A stretch of DNA of 64,000 nt from Mansonella perstans (lineage: Eukaryota > Nematoda > Chromadorea > Rhabditida > Onchocercidae), in assembly GCA_037074765.1 (NCBI GenBank), contig JBAMDO010000127.1, positions 1 through 64,000 on the forward strand, in the 5' to 3' direction. The notes under the pieces are model-generated. The model did no database searches. It was not told where the DNA came from and was given only the letters and a program-made list of their open reading frames with translations. Each line of letters starts with the position of its first letter. Position 1 is the first letter of the stretch. Positions 1 to 13,380 of this stretch are shown here, piece after piece. The translations under genes and the position numbers were made by a program.

Positions 1-167
1 ATATATGAATGTTTATCTAAGCTATTAATATAATCTTGAATAAAATTAGGAAAATTCAATGATTACAACAAAAAAGAAAAAGAAAAATTTTAACAAACGA
101 AAATTCAATTTTTTTTTTAAAGGTAAAAATTAAAACACAGCTGTCCTTTATGGTTGGTATTATTATT

Positions 168-300
168 TATATGCATGATGAAATATAGTATTATATGCAT
201 GATGGAATACAGTACATACATGATGTAGTATATAGATGATGAGTATAGTAAATTATTTATATGCATGATGGAGTATATGGTTGATATTAAGTATTATTTA
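168..300. repeat. Imperfect ATGCATGATG tandem repeat
   Basis: Repeated ATATGCATGATG / GATGNAGTATA words in the intron of the SLC18B1-like gene next to the left edge. No exon is recognised between 1 and 342, so the next transporter exon probably lies outside the window. Confidence 0.6.
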
Positions 301-342
301 TATGCGCAAAATTCATTGAGAATTTGCCAAAAAGAGCTATAC

Positions 343-3300
343 CGATTGTAAATGATCTGCTAGTGTTGGATCGAGAAATGACAATGATATTGCACAAATG
401 ATTACTGCATGTATCATAATCCATAATATCGGTATTCTCAACATACTTAACATACCTTTGCCATCGAAAATCACGTCATCTGTTGAAATATATTGATGAC
501 AATATCTTCGGCGCATTTATTGTAATTAATAGTACTATTTTTTATTTATCTATTCCAAAAGAAAAGTTTTGTTTTAATTTTATTTAAAAATTCCAAAAAA
601 TTAAAAAAAAAAGAAAAAGATTTTATACCTTCTATATTCTCAACCAAAAAATATGCTAATAATCCAAGTAATATTAATATAATACCAAGTACAATGAATG
701 GTAATTTATAGCCGCCAATTTCATACAGTATACCACCAAATAATGGACCAGCTGTACTACCAAGACCTACGAATGTTTCCAATACACCCTTAAAAATTTT
801 TTTCGAAAAATATTTAGTAAAATTTCCAAAAAAAAGACAGAAAGTAAATTGATCAAATTAGTCTTTAGTTCATTCAAATTATTAATTAATTTATTTTTTT
901 TAATTATTTCAAAAAAATTGATGAATTTTACTATTGACAAAATTTATGCAGGCATTAAAGATAAATTAAAAATAAAGGTCATAATATGTTCCATTACGAA
1001 AGGTCACATGTAATTTTTTTTAATTTACTTATTAATTTATTTTTCTATCATTAAAATTAAAAAGATATATATATATATATGACCATTCATATGAATGAAT
1101 GACCATTTATAAGTTTTCATCTTATTGTTTAAACAAAATGATTAAAATTCTTCTGGATTATTGAAAATTATGATTTTTTCATTCTGTTCCATTTTTTTCT
1201 ACTTAAAAGCTTCAAAATCTTATAATTTTATTTTCATAATTTCAAAATGAAATTCAACGAAAGAAAAAAAAGTCTGATACGATAACAATTGCAATTCGTC
1301 CCGGAAAGCATTTAACACCAATTGCAAATGATGATGTAACAAATGCTGCATCGCCAATTGCTTCTAGTATTCGGAGACCAATTGAGGACCAGAAAAAGTA
1401 GGACGACGATTGGATGTAATTTAAAAATCTGAAAATACAAAAATGAAATAACGGAAATCTGAAGAGAAAAAAACTAGATTTGAAAATAAACTTTAAAAAA
1501 AAACTGTCTGCGAGAAAGCAATTTTTACATTCCAAATTAACACTAATCATTTAAATGCATAATTCAAAACATTCGAATGATTCCGTTTCCGGAAATGTCC
1601 TTTTCTTTATACTAGAATATTTTTTTGGCAACATTTACCGATTCCAGAAATATTTTTTTATGCTTAAAAAAACGTACCCAAAAAGGATCACAGTGAAACC
1701 AGTAATTGCAATTCCGGAAATAAACATTCTTTTTGAACCAATTAAAATCATCTAAAAAAAAGAAATTGAGAAAGAAAGTTTTGTTTAATCAAAAACGAAA
1801 ATCTAAATTTAAATTTACTAAAGTTTTTTGAAATAAATATATTTAAGTAATTCATTAGCAAGAAAAAACATTCAGCGATTACTCGTATGTGCAAAATGAT
1901 ATTTTTAATATGATATAATATGATATAATGACATAATATTTATAATGACATAATAAATAATGATATAATACAAAATGATATAATATTTTTTAATGAATGG
2001 AAAAATTTAAATTAAAATTCAAATTAATTTTATTTTTCTTTTTCAAACGAACATATTTGCCAAATAATGGTGAAATGAGAAACATTGTTAGCTCAAAGAT
2101 ACCAAATACAATGCCAATCTCGAAACTTCTTAGGCCTTTAATTTTTGCCTGAAATTAAAAAATAATTTATGCAAGAAAATTTTATTGTATTTTTTTATTA
2201 ATTACTTAAACTAAAGGAAGCCAAATAAAACAAATTTTTTTAATTAGCCAAATAGATAGATATAGATGAGGCAAATGTAACTTAGTTAAATTAATTAAAA
2301 ACACAAAACAAACAAATCATGACTTCTTTATTTGTTCTGTAGTAATCTATGATACCTTAATTAATTAAAATTTATTGTTCTTTTTTTCTAAAGAAATTCT
2401 GCAACTACTAACCTCAGTTGAATAAAATGGTGCAATACAACTGTATGCACTAGTACTGCCAAGATTTGCAATTGACAGCATAAAAATTGTCATCCAATCT
2501 TTCACAGTAAACAGCTTTGTTGATGTACTTTCATAACTGTTATTATCATCACTAGAGGTAGTACTGTTACGCCTAGCAATTTCATTGTGGCCCACACTGA
2601 AGTGAATATTAACTGTGTTATTAATGATTACAGTAGTATCTTTTGGCTCGACAATTTTAAAAATTAATTTATAAACTTTTTTTTCCTTTTCTGCTAAACA
2701 ATCTAAATTTCTGCAAATTGAAAAATTTTAAATTGAACTTTCAAACCTTTCATTCTTACTATCAGCTGATTTTTCTTGCACGTCATCATCATCAAACTTC
2801 ATACGGACACTTCCATAATTTGCGTGAGATTTCGATGAAACACGTGTAACGTGCGGTAGTGTTAATTTACCGAATTCAGTTGGTATTTGCAGTGCCACTG
2901 GCCTAAACGGTGATGCAATAGCTGGTCTAAAAGTTTTATGGATTTAAAAATTTTATATGTATATGATAATATCGCATAATTCTTTTGAAATTTCCCTTAA
3001 CAAATATCCTAATCAATTATGAAATATTTCACTAATTGAAGTGTTCAATAATAGATTTGAAAATTGCAAATTTGATTCCGGCTGCTTTTTTTTCTTCTTG
3101 GCTTTTTTTCCTGACTTATGATAACTGAATTGAATGCTTAACAACATTTATCATTGTCAATTGATTGTCGTTTCCTGATAAAAAGTATATCAATAGATTG
3201 TAGGATGGTAGTAGTTAGGTACATTTCATAAAATTATCGAATAATCCAAAGAAAAAAAAGCGTAAAAGAAAATAATCTGGATATTGAAAAAAATAATCCA

Positions 3301-5335
3301 GAAAGTGAAAAATGAGGGAAAATATTTGAATAAAATCATCATGTTTTATTGATTATAAAAATTCGATTATCTGGACAATGTAACTTAACTTTTACATTTT
3401 CCATTCTTCTTTTACTTTTTGCTTATACTATTGTTATTGCAAAAAAAAATTGAATTTTACAAAAAAGCATTTCTTTTGTTGTTATCAATAAATATGTAAA
3501 AAGCAAAAATTATAGCGTTTTTAAAATCAGGACTTTTAAAATTTCAACCAACTCATTTTGTTTTATTTCATTTTTTTTTTTTTTTTTTTTTTTTTTTGAT
3601 CTTCCGATGGAATTAAATTCGTGTTTGGCATGAACAGCGACAATAAAATCCAGTTGGCTAAGTTATAGCTTTCTTTCTTTTTTTTTTAACATTTGAAGGA
3701 TATTTATCCGTTAAATTATGATCAATGAATCAGTTAGACGAAATTAATGATAATGAAATGAAATATTAATTAATTATGATCTTAATAGAAATTTTTAAAA
3801 TATTTCATTTACTGTTTTATAACATTTACAATCATGCGAAACACCCGATCTTGACACTGGCCTGATAAGCCAAAATCACAAAACTATCATAACAACCGAA
3901 AAATTTAATAACTAAAGCCTACGAAATCAACTCAATCATATTCCACTGTCTAAAATTGTTTAAAATTAAATTTAAAATAACTTCCATAAAAATCAAGACC
4001 ACTGGAAAAAAAGAAAGAACATGAGAATAATAGTTATGGAGATAATAACAACAAAAACCAATAAGGTTTCCTAGGCAAAGGAAAAATATAATTCTGCAAA
4101 GAAATAATTAGTTAATATTAATTTGTTTATTTCTTACCCACGATCTATAAACTAATAAATCAAATTAACAAGCGCAAAAGTATATATTACATTTTTAATT
4201 CATTTGCAAGGTAGCAAGCAGATTGTATTGGAAAAGTTTCGTTTGTAGCTGGTTGTTATAATCTGAAAACACATGACACTAAAAAATGATTGATCAGTCA
4301 ATCAGTATCAATTTATGCCAATATTACAATTTGTTTATTTCCCAGTCATGATCTATAAGCTAATTAACCAAATTATCAAGCGCAAAAGTCACATGTTATA
4401 TTTTTAATTCATTTGCAAGATAGCTTAGATTGTATTGGAAAAAATTATGCAAATCAGTACGCAGTATGTTTTCATATCTTTTGGTAGTTGAGTAATTCAA
4501 AAAATTCAATCAATATTATCAGTGATATCAGATAATAACTATGATAATGGGCAATTTAGATCATCATAGATGACGAAATAATTATGCAAATCAATAAGCA
4601 GTAGATATTAATTATAATAATAATTAATTGTGGTGACAGATAATAATTATGATAATGGATAATTAAAATTACACAAATATTTCGATATTAATGAAAAAAT
4701 TATGCAAAAAATTGATTGAATTTACAGATTACAAAAAGTAGGCAAGTTTTTTTTAAAGCGCATCCAATAAGTGAAAAGAGAATTAGATAAATGAAATTAT
4801 GCAGAATTTCGACGATCATTTTCATTAATCAATAATTAATATATTCTAACTATGTAGGAAGATATTAGAAACAAAGTTATGAAATGTAGTTGGTAAATTA
4901 CGATCAATATCGCTTCAATACATAAATCTATAAGTTAGAATAGATTAGTTGATTAATGAGATCATAAGGATCAGATAAAATGATTAAGCATAATTTTATT
5001 CAAAAAAAAAAAAAAGAAACAGCAATGCAAGAAAATAAATACCGCTCATTTTGACTTCGTAGATTATCAGATAAAAATTGTATTTTTTCCTCGATTGATA
5101 TTTCAGGGTCTCGATTCAGATTTCTTAACTGATCTTCACTAATGATATCATCATTACTCAAACTATCCGTTGTTGCTGTAGTTACTGTTGTTATTGTTGT
5201 TATTGTTGTTGTTGTTATTGCTGTTGTTGCTACAACTTGTAGCACTTCATCGATATTGCAGAAATTTTCGTTAGTATCACTGCTACTTTCATTTGATAAA
5301 TTTTTAATATCCATGATATTAGAATATATTTCCAT
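343..5335 (-). CDS. SLC18B1-like MFS transporter, N-terminal half (runs off the left edge)
   Basis: Proposed exons, in coding order: 5335-5043, 2926-2747, 2596-2413, 2148-2053, 1751-1678, 1428-1281, 788-629, 479-343. All phases agree, giving 424 residues with no stop; the C-terminal half lies outside the window. Family: vesicular amine/polyamine transporter branch of the major facilitator superfamily (human SLC18B1), a proton antiporter of vesicle or organelle membranes. TM1 is near residues 193-218 (NLGSTSAYSCIAPFY). The TM2-TM3 loop has a motif-A-like GKYMILIGSKRMF. TM5 carries the antiporter motif C (GLGSTAGPLFGG), followed by KLPFIVLGIILILLGLL. The last exon has SLSFLDPTL, a family hallmark. 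The first 190 residues are polar and disordered with a threonine run, much longer than the short N-terminus of the human protein. The start ATG at 5335 follows an in-frame stop. The third exon could instead start at 2710, but that would leave a 36-base intron. Substrate unknown. Confidence 0.88.
4115..4443. repeat. Local direct duplication in the SLC18B1-like gene intron
   Basis: Two diverged copies of about 115 bp at roughly 4120-4235 and 4328-4443. Shared words include TTTGTTTATTTC, CAAGCGCAAAAGT, TTTTTAATTCATTTGCAAG and GATTGTATTGGAAAA. It lies in the 2.1 kb intron between the first two exons of the transporter. The rest of that intron (2927-5042) is AT-rich filler with no exon seen. Confidence 0.65.
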
Positions 5336-8300
5336 GATTTGTTAGCGCTTCTCTTTTTATTATTTTTTATTATTTTTTCGCTTCTTTTTATTATTACTTG
5401 TTATGATATCATTCAATGATAGCAGTTGAAAAACACAAAATTCCTTCATTCGTCGTATGATTTCAACAATTAATTAGTGATAATGGTAATGATAATGATA
5501 TACGTGGTAAAACTGTTATATTGCTGCTATATAGATCAAAGTGTAATTTTGGCCATGCTATAAAGAAAAAAGTAACATAAATTTTTTGCAGAAAGATTCA
5601 AAAAAGCGTATTGAAGTTATATAATAGAAAAAAAAAAAAAAAAAATTGGAAATTTGATTAAATACGTAATTTATCAATCAATTAAGTCAATGAAAAAATT
5701 GCAAAATATTGCAATTCTAACACCAGATAAAAAGTGTATTATATATATATATATATAATATATAATACATTATTTTAATATTTTAATCCTATTAATGTTA
5801 TTTTCTAACACTAACAGTATTCTAATGCTTAGAGTATAGTAACATTTACAATAATAACACAATAACAAAGCACTTATAGTCATTATATAATAATAAAGCA
5901 CCTATAATAATAACAATAATAAAGCACTTACAGTAATAATATAATTTATTTAATTTTTAAACTGCTGTCTTTTTTGCGTAATTTAAATAAAGTAATTTCA
6001 CTTTAGAAAAATTTTTAGTAATTACTAATTACTATTATTGCTAATTCTTACAAATCATTATTTTAATCCAATTTATATCATTTTCTTGTAACAAACTTCA
6101 CAAAAAAAAAGAAAAAAATTTCTGAAAAAAATTGATGATTTTTTGCAAAAAGATAAAAAAAACAGAAAAAAATGAAAACAAATTTTTGTTCCAGATAAAA
6201 TTTTCCAAGAGGTGAAATTTTATCGATTTTTTGGAAAAATTATCGACAAACAATTGGGCAAAAATCTCTCACAATTTGATACTCTAATTTTCAACCATTA
6301 CTTGCATACTTTCTTATCGTTTACCATCATTATGCATGTTGATAGCTGTAAAAATTTTCACTAATAAAAATTTCAAAATTTCAATGAAACAAAACAAGGA
6401 TGAAATGTGTCAACAGAATACTACTAACTTTTGATGTATGGAAAAAAGTAAGAAGAACGGAAATGATAGATAATAAAATTTACCCGGAGAATACATTAGA
6501 GATCTTCTTATCCTAATTATGACCGACTATTTGTTCTTGAAAAGTTTTTCGTGTTTCTGACAAAGGAAACAAGTCATGATTAATCATAGCAAACAGTTTC
6601 AAAGATCGTAACAGATTTTATGCTACAAAGATATTTGTGGAATAAGCCCAAGATGACCACATAAAATAGCACAGTGGATCATTACTTGTATTACAACTTG
6701 CAAAACTTTAGCAAAAAAATTGTTTCGTAAAATTTGAATTTTTTTTCCCATTTTGTGTTTAAAAAACAAAGCGTCCATATTATCAGAATACTAAAGTAAA
6801 ATAGCTGCAAAGCTATAGACTCCATTTCAGTACAGTTGCAAAAGTAAAATAAATGCAAGCTACAGATAACACTTCAATATGCATGTTACAAATTGTCTTG
6901 AATACAGTTGTAGAATTAACTGCAAGCTACAGGTTGCATTTGAGTGCAGTTGCAGAAGTAAAGTAGCTACCTGGAAGTTATAACCTATATGCACTTAATC
7001 TTTTTACTTTACTTAAAAAAAAAACACTGAAGGACTGATCGTAAGAAGGCAAAGCTTTTGCATGGGTTAAATTGTGCAAAATTTTCTGAAATGAAACATT
7101 TCCATTATCAATCGTTTATTGATTTTTTTCTCTAATTAAAAATACATTGTGAAATTGTAAGAAAAGAAATTAGAACATCAGATTGCTTATGAAAAATAAT
7201 GCAATTTTGAATTGATCAAAGACTGATGGATACATGACAATAGATAAAAAGTAAGCTTAATTTTAAGGAATTTCTTTTTTTAGACATCTCATTGATTTTT
7301 TACCAAATTTCAATTTAATTATTTAATCAAACTCTTATCACTTTTGATGAAACTATAAAAATTCAATATCTACAGCAATATTATAAATGATCATTTGAAA
7401 ATTGGAAAACTTTGGTAATAAGATATTGTTTGCAAGAGAAATAAATAGTGCTGTGAAAAATAATATGCAAGAAAAAAAGAAGAGTGAAAAGTTAAATTAA
7501 ACATAGCTTTTATTAAAATAATGAAAAAATATTTATCAGTTATGAATTTCCATACAGAATAAATGATATTGTCAATTGATATTGTCAATACAGTAATATA
7601 AAAGACAACAAAATAATTTGATAGAAATTTTAATGTCATAAATTTTTTTTTTTAATTTTAAATTAATGCCAAAAATGGAAATTTTACAAAGTAACACTGA
7701 AGCAACGTGCTTTTAGCAATTTATATATATATATGTGTGTGTGCCTGTGTGTGCCTGTGTGTGCATGTGTGCTTGTGTGTCTGTGTTATTTTTCAGGAAC
7801 AGTTTGAATTTCCTGTTATGTCAATCAAAAAATCATTTATATGCAAAAAAAATTAATAACAGAAGACTTTTTTCTGGATTGAAACTTTTCGGGTTCAAAA
7901 CAAAGGATCAATAATTAATTATTTCAAAAGTTTAGGGCAAAATCTTTGAAAAATTTCACCATTATTCTTTCGTAACATTAGTGATAGTAACTTTTTAATA
8001 TTTCAAATTTCTTTGTCCCACTTTTTTTTCTTTTAGACCTTTGCAAAATGGGAAATTTTTTCAAAAATTCGAAAAATTTTCATTGTTAGCAAAAGTTCAT
8101 AGCAAATCATCATTTTGCATTAGTGGAAATGGCACAAATATAAGAGTTGCATGTGATATATCTATCACATATATCATGATACGGTGTCAGTAACAATAGC
8201 ATTGAGAAAACATATGATGATATTTTTCATTTTGATCTTATCAAATAATTTTCTAAAAAATTCAATTCAATATTAAGAAAAATCATTAGAAACAGGTGGT

Positions 8301-10329
8301 GGAAAAATTTTTTGAAATAAAATGAAAAATGCAGATGAATAGAGAGATGAATTTTGCAGAATGAAAACTTTAAGAAAAAATAAAGAAAATAATTTTAAGA
8401 ATTTTTGTTATAATAACGTTGAAAATGATCGATCGACAATCGGCCCTGTATCGGCAACAGCGCCTGGTGCTCTTTGTTTTTTACATTACATTGAATATAT
8501 AAGTTTTTTTTCCCACAGACATTTTTTTCAGCTTATATCGTTTTTGAAAATATGTAAATGATGCACTTTGAAAACAATTTCTTCGATAATTGATCGATGA
8601 TTGATCGTTGGGAGAAATTTTTGAATTTAAATAAATACAGAATTTGTCATGTTTTTTTTATTTTCAAAAAAAATTCAAAATAGTTTTAAATTTAAATCAC
8701 TTTATAGACAATTGTTAGAAGATAAATATAGCGAATGTTATAAAATAAATAAATACATCAGGTCAGAATTTTAGCAAAATATCTAATAAAAACGACCAAT
8801 TCAAATTATTTTCTTTTCTTTTGCATTGCTGTAGATCGAAAATCAATTTTCTTGTAATTTTATATTTCATTTTACACAAAAAAAACAACCACTAGTATTT
8901 GTTTACTTTTGAGCGAAATATCTGAATAAAGGCAACCATTTCCATTATTTTCTTTTCTTCTGCATTGTTAAAAATCGGTAATCGATTTTCTTGTAATTTT
9001 TTATTGTTAAAAATCAGAAATCGATTTTCTTTTGCATAATATTACAAAATACAATGCAGAGGAAAAAATACTGTAGAAAGGTATCCAAGTATGCAGATTT
9101 TGATAGCAATTAATTGTCAACAATTTTTTTTATTCTTGAAAAATTTTCAAAATATTTTTAAAAATTTTATTATTTTATAGGATGATAACGAATGTTGTCA
9201 GATAAATACGTCGTGTTAAAATGATACGGTAATAATACAGAATGATAACAGTAAACTATCAAATGTAGAAAGATATTCCATTGTTTAGGGTTTGATAATA
9301 ATTGAAAAAAGGTTAATTTAAGAAAAAAAAAGAGAAAAATAACTGTAATCTTAAACATTAATGAAGAAAGTAGCTTAACTGTGTTCTAGGATCTAATAAT
9401 AATTGCAATATAGGATTAATTAACCACAATTAATTAGCTATAATTGCAGGCTTAAATGAGCCGAATAGCTTATCTGTATTTCATTAATTCTTGAAAAAAT
9501 TTTTGATATGATATCTAAAACGAGAAATTTCACGTTTCACGTTGCGTGATTTATTCCAGCTTTTTTCCTGACAATTTTCACCATTGTTATTTCATAATTT
9601 ATCTTTATAATCTGTTCTGTACCCTTAACATTATATTTTGCAGAGGCCGGAGAGCATTTTCTTTAGGTTAGAAATTAGCTTGAAGTAAATTCTCTATCAC
9701 AGTGAGTTGTCAAACAATTCATATAGGATGACCAGTTTAGCAATAGATAAAATATCTGAGAAGTTTTAATTCTTTAAAATGCCAAAATGAACAAAAGAGA
9801 TCGATAAACAAAATTAGCAAAGGAATACGGAAGTTTCGGAAAGATAAAAGAGTTTGAAGCAATAAAAAGTTACGAATAAACTAAAGCTAAAACGTTTTTT
9901 GGGAAACTATACGGAACTACCTCGGTATTGATGCGATATGTCACTAAAATGACTTGTAATCATAATAATTGTCGATGTTCTCTTATCCTCTATTTATCAT
10001 TTTACTGCTTAAACGGCTATTTATTATCACTGTTTTCTTGTCACTTTATCATTTTATTGCTCAAACTGTTTATCTTATAACTACTTCAGAAGATCTGACG
10101 ACAAGGAAAGCAAACTTTACTGGGCGATAAAAACAAAACAAATTAAATCATCTGAAAATATTATCAAAGTGCAAAATGCTCATCTAATTATCAAAATGCA
10201 AAATTTTGAACAAAAACACCTGTAATCCTATTAAAGTGAAAAGCAAATAAAACTATGAAGAATGAAAAATTTTCCAAATTTCTATTTTTTAAAAAAAATT
10301 GACTGATTGCCTTCCTTTTTTCAAATAGA

Positions 10330-10700
10330 CAGTAATAATACTTCAAATATTAATTTACAGTAAACAAATGATCTCTAATCCAATCTAATTCAATGATCCC
10401 TAATTCAATTCAAAGGAAATATTAGTAATTAATAGAAATCATAATTATTACGATATACTATTGATCTGATATTCCATGAACAAATTTGTCTATCGAGAAA
10501 CAAGAAGTATTAAAATGAATCATCAGATATTGATTTACAGTAAATAAATGATCTCTAATTCAATTCAAAGAAAACATTAATATTAATCAGAATTACTAAG
10601 ACATACAACTGATCTGATACTCCATGAAACAAATGTGTTCCGGAAATAAGAAGTATTGAAATGAATCAAAGATCTGTTATTTCATGAACAAACAAAAAAG
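10330..10700. repeat. Diverged tandem duplication, unit about 170-180 bp
   Basis: Two to three copies of a block carrying TTTACAGTAAA(T/C)AAATGATCTCTAA, CTAATTCAATTCAAAG and GATCTGATA(T/C)TCCATGAA, starting near 10345 and 10530, with a partial third copy near 10670. Intergenic. Confidence 0.6.
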
Positions 10701-11565
10701 TATTAAGATCTATTAAGAAACAACAATGAAAAAGAATTATTAAGATATATTAAGAGATAATTATGAAAAAGTCGATAAAGCAATTTGTACCCTTCTCATC
10801 TATTAATTATATATGACCAAATATAGCTAGAAATTGAAAAACATAGACAAGGCAAATCTTTTCAAGTCTCATAAATTTACTCAAAATTGGATACGAACCA
10901 AATGACGATCCTAAATATAGTAATAGTTTATTGTATTGTTAAAAGTCCATGGCTGACTTATAGGATAAACCAATGGATAGAGCAGTTTGTAAAAAACTTT
11001 ATTCAATTTACCAATAATTAAAATTTATTAAAAATGTTTTGAATGTAATAGGCAACGTTTTAATCTATTTCAACCTATTTTTTTCTATTTTATGCTATTG
11101 TTGATCCTGATTTTACAGGAACAAATATATTCCGGAAATCCGGAAAGTAGCAGTAGCAATTCAGGAACAAAAATGTTCATTATTTTCGTTGCATAAAACT
11201 TTTCATGGCTATATAACTATTAATAAAGTTTAAAAATTCTTGTAATCATTTTTAGTCTTTTTATATTTTCGTATAGTTTCCATGATGTTGAAAAATTAAA
11301 TTAGTGTGGAATCAAATTTACAATCTTACACACCTCTGTGTGTTTACTTAGAAATTACGTATCTATCCGGAAAAGTGATAAATAATCCTGATAGAATAAT
11401 ATATTTTGACCGGAAACACTTAACGTCCGTCTATTTACTCATCTCTAATGAATTTTTGTCAAAGTTCAAAAAGGTAGAAATGATTCGTAAAAATTTTACA
11501 AATTTAACTAGTGCTTATATTAAATTAAAATTTGAATGAATATTGTCAAACTTCCATCAACTTAC

Positions 11566-11697
11566 CAAAACATTCGAATTTTTGAAAAAGCTTTTAAATA
11601 ATCATTTTTTCTTCGCCGTTCATAATTATTGTTATTACCTGTTGCGTCAAAATTCAATACGGTACCATCAGTGTGCAATTGATTACTTGCAATGAAA
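11566..11697 (-). CDS. Exon-like segment of an unidentified gene
   Basis: On the minus strand an acceptor (TATATTTTAG) opens a 132-base segment that closes at a strong donor (TTTTG|GTAAGTTG). One frame is open throughout, 43 codons, with a varied composition (includes HTDGTVLNFDATG and YERRRKNDYLKAF) unlike the low-complexity frames around it. Entry and exit are both phase 2. An upstream candidate exon at 12405-12379 joins in phase. It cannot join the 2926-2747 transporter exon, because the junction codon would be TGA. I do not recognise the protein. It could be a fragment of an unplaced gene or chance. Confidence 0.3.
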
Positions 11698-12378
11698 CTA
11701 AAATATAACTCAGATTATTCAATTCAATAAAATACTTTAGAGATGATGATGAATTGACCCAAGCAAAATTTTCGATATTTATTACGATACCGATATTAGA
11801 TACGATCATTTTGATATTTGATATCAAAGGTATCATCCGTTCCGTTTTGTTTACACCGCCTAGAAAAAATAAACAAAAATATAACCGTTAAGCGATTATA
11901 CTTTTCTTTAGATTGCAACAATACGTCAGTCACCAACAAAGAGAAATAAGGTCAACGATATAAAACCTTTTCAAAATTAACTCTGGACAATTTGGACAAA
12001 AAAAAAGCAAGAAGCAAAAAGCAAACAAACAATTATAAATTAGTTAAGAATTACCCAAGCGAAATTAATCAATCAAATAGGAACAAGTTTCGTCGAAATT
12101 TAGTAATTAACGAAAAAAAAAACAAACAAACAAACTGTGAAAGCTTAAGAAGCGATTGTTTTTCGTCTTTCATCGAAATACACTCTCATTAATTATCGGC
12201 AAATTTAGCTTACTAATAAATGAATAATTAATCTGCAAATAATTGTTGAATGAGAAATTTGCAAAAATATTATTATTCGCAAGTAAACAAACAAGTTAAA
12301 ATTTGTATAATTAATCAATAAAATGAAAAAAAAAAATAAAACCAAATAAGCCATTTATTCGCAGAAGTTTGGCCTCAC

Positions 12379-12405
12379 CTGCATGCTGCATTTGCACGAA
12401 TTAAG
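12379..12405 (-). CDS. Possible 27-base exon upstream of the 11697-11566 segment
   Basis: Minus strand: acceptor ACTGCACAG, 27 bases, then a good donor (GCAG|GTGAGG). The base composition is richer in G and C than the surroundings. It reads LIRANAAC in the frame that joins the next segment (phase 2 to phase 2). It may also be the end of a longer 5' exon. Unidentified. Confidence 0.2.
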
Positions 12406-13380
12406 CTGTGCAGTGATTTTAAGTGTATAAGTTGCAAAAATTAAATGCTTCAATGATAACTTTTTTACACAGAATGAAAACAACAGGGAGAAAATTCCAA
12501 AAGAAATTTTCCGGTTCCACAACCATTTTTGTCTTTTTTTTTCACTTAACTGTTTTCTAATGCAAAAGAATATCGATAATGATCAGCCTGATGATGCAAA
12601 CTGTACTATTTTCTAATGCAAAAAAAAACCGATAATGATCAGCCATGTGATCAATGTTCTTCCAGAAATTTCATTTTATCAAATCATTTAATAAAATCAA
12701 TTTTATTTCATCAAGTCATTTAATTTTTAGCAAATGAATGATATAGATAAAATTAATTGATATCTCTTTCTTACTTCCAATCATATAAAGAGAAAGGATT
12801 AATTTAAATCAGTAAAGCAACAAAAGTTTTTCATCACATTTCAAAATTTAAAATTCAAAATATTCTCGAAAATTCTTATTAAAAACTTTTATTACGAAAT
12901 AAAATTTTAACATCTTTAATCGAAAAAACAAAAATAAAACATTTTGTCTAATTTCATCATTTTATTCTTAAAAAAAAAAAAGAAAAAAAAAAAAAAAAAA
13001 AAAAAAAAAAACGAATTAAACTTACAAAAATTAATTTATATACAAAAATGAATAGTTTAACAAATAATGTATATCATTAGGATGAGTTTAAATGAAGAAA
13101 TTTGAAATGATAAGGCAAAAGAGAAATTGATTGGTGGTGGAGGAGATGTGAAACTGATAAGAATATATATATATATATATGCACATTGGGGTGAGCAGCG
13201 TGTAATGATTGGAAGTTATGATGATTGATGATCTGAACAGAGCAATGATTACTAATGGTATCATAGTTGATAAGAAATTTTACATGATTAACAGAGAGCA
13301 TTTTATCGAAAGAAAAACTGGTTTCTTTCTGCTGAATAGAATTTTCTTCTAGCATCATTATAGAATAAATCACATTGAAA

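Larger units (their letters stand above)
5336..13380. other. Gene-poor AT-rich stretch
   Basis: No recognisable protein-coding gene. It holds a TA microsatellite (about 5739-5766), repeated AATAATAAAGCACTTA words (5860-5945), a diverged repeat around GCAAGCTACAG and CAGTTGCA (6785-6985), GTGTGTGCCT repeats (7725-7790), a duplicated TCGATTTTCTTGTAATTTT segment (8800-9040), a local duplication at 10330-10700, and two exon-like pieces on the minus strand (listed separately). Open frames up to about 80 codons occur but lack sensible composition or splice contexts. Part of it may be 5' untranslated exons and promoter of the minus-strand transporter that starts at 5335. Confidence 0.6.

Noticed and set aside
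8361..8561. Short plus-strand frame over a locally GC-richer patch (8428-8475)
   Set aside because: Both strands are open there and neither has good splice sites; not enough to call a gene.
11306..11539. Plus-strand frame of 77 codons, plus a short in-frame segment after the TTTACAG at 11117
   Set aside because: No ATG at the frame start, no matching phases or recognisable family; could be chance in AT-rich DNA.
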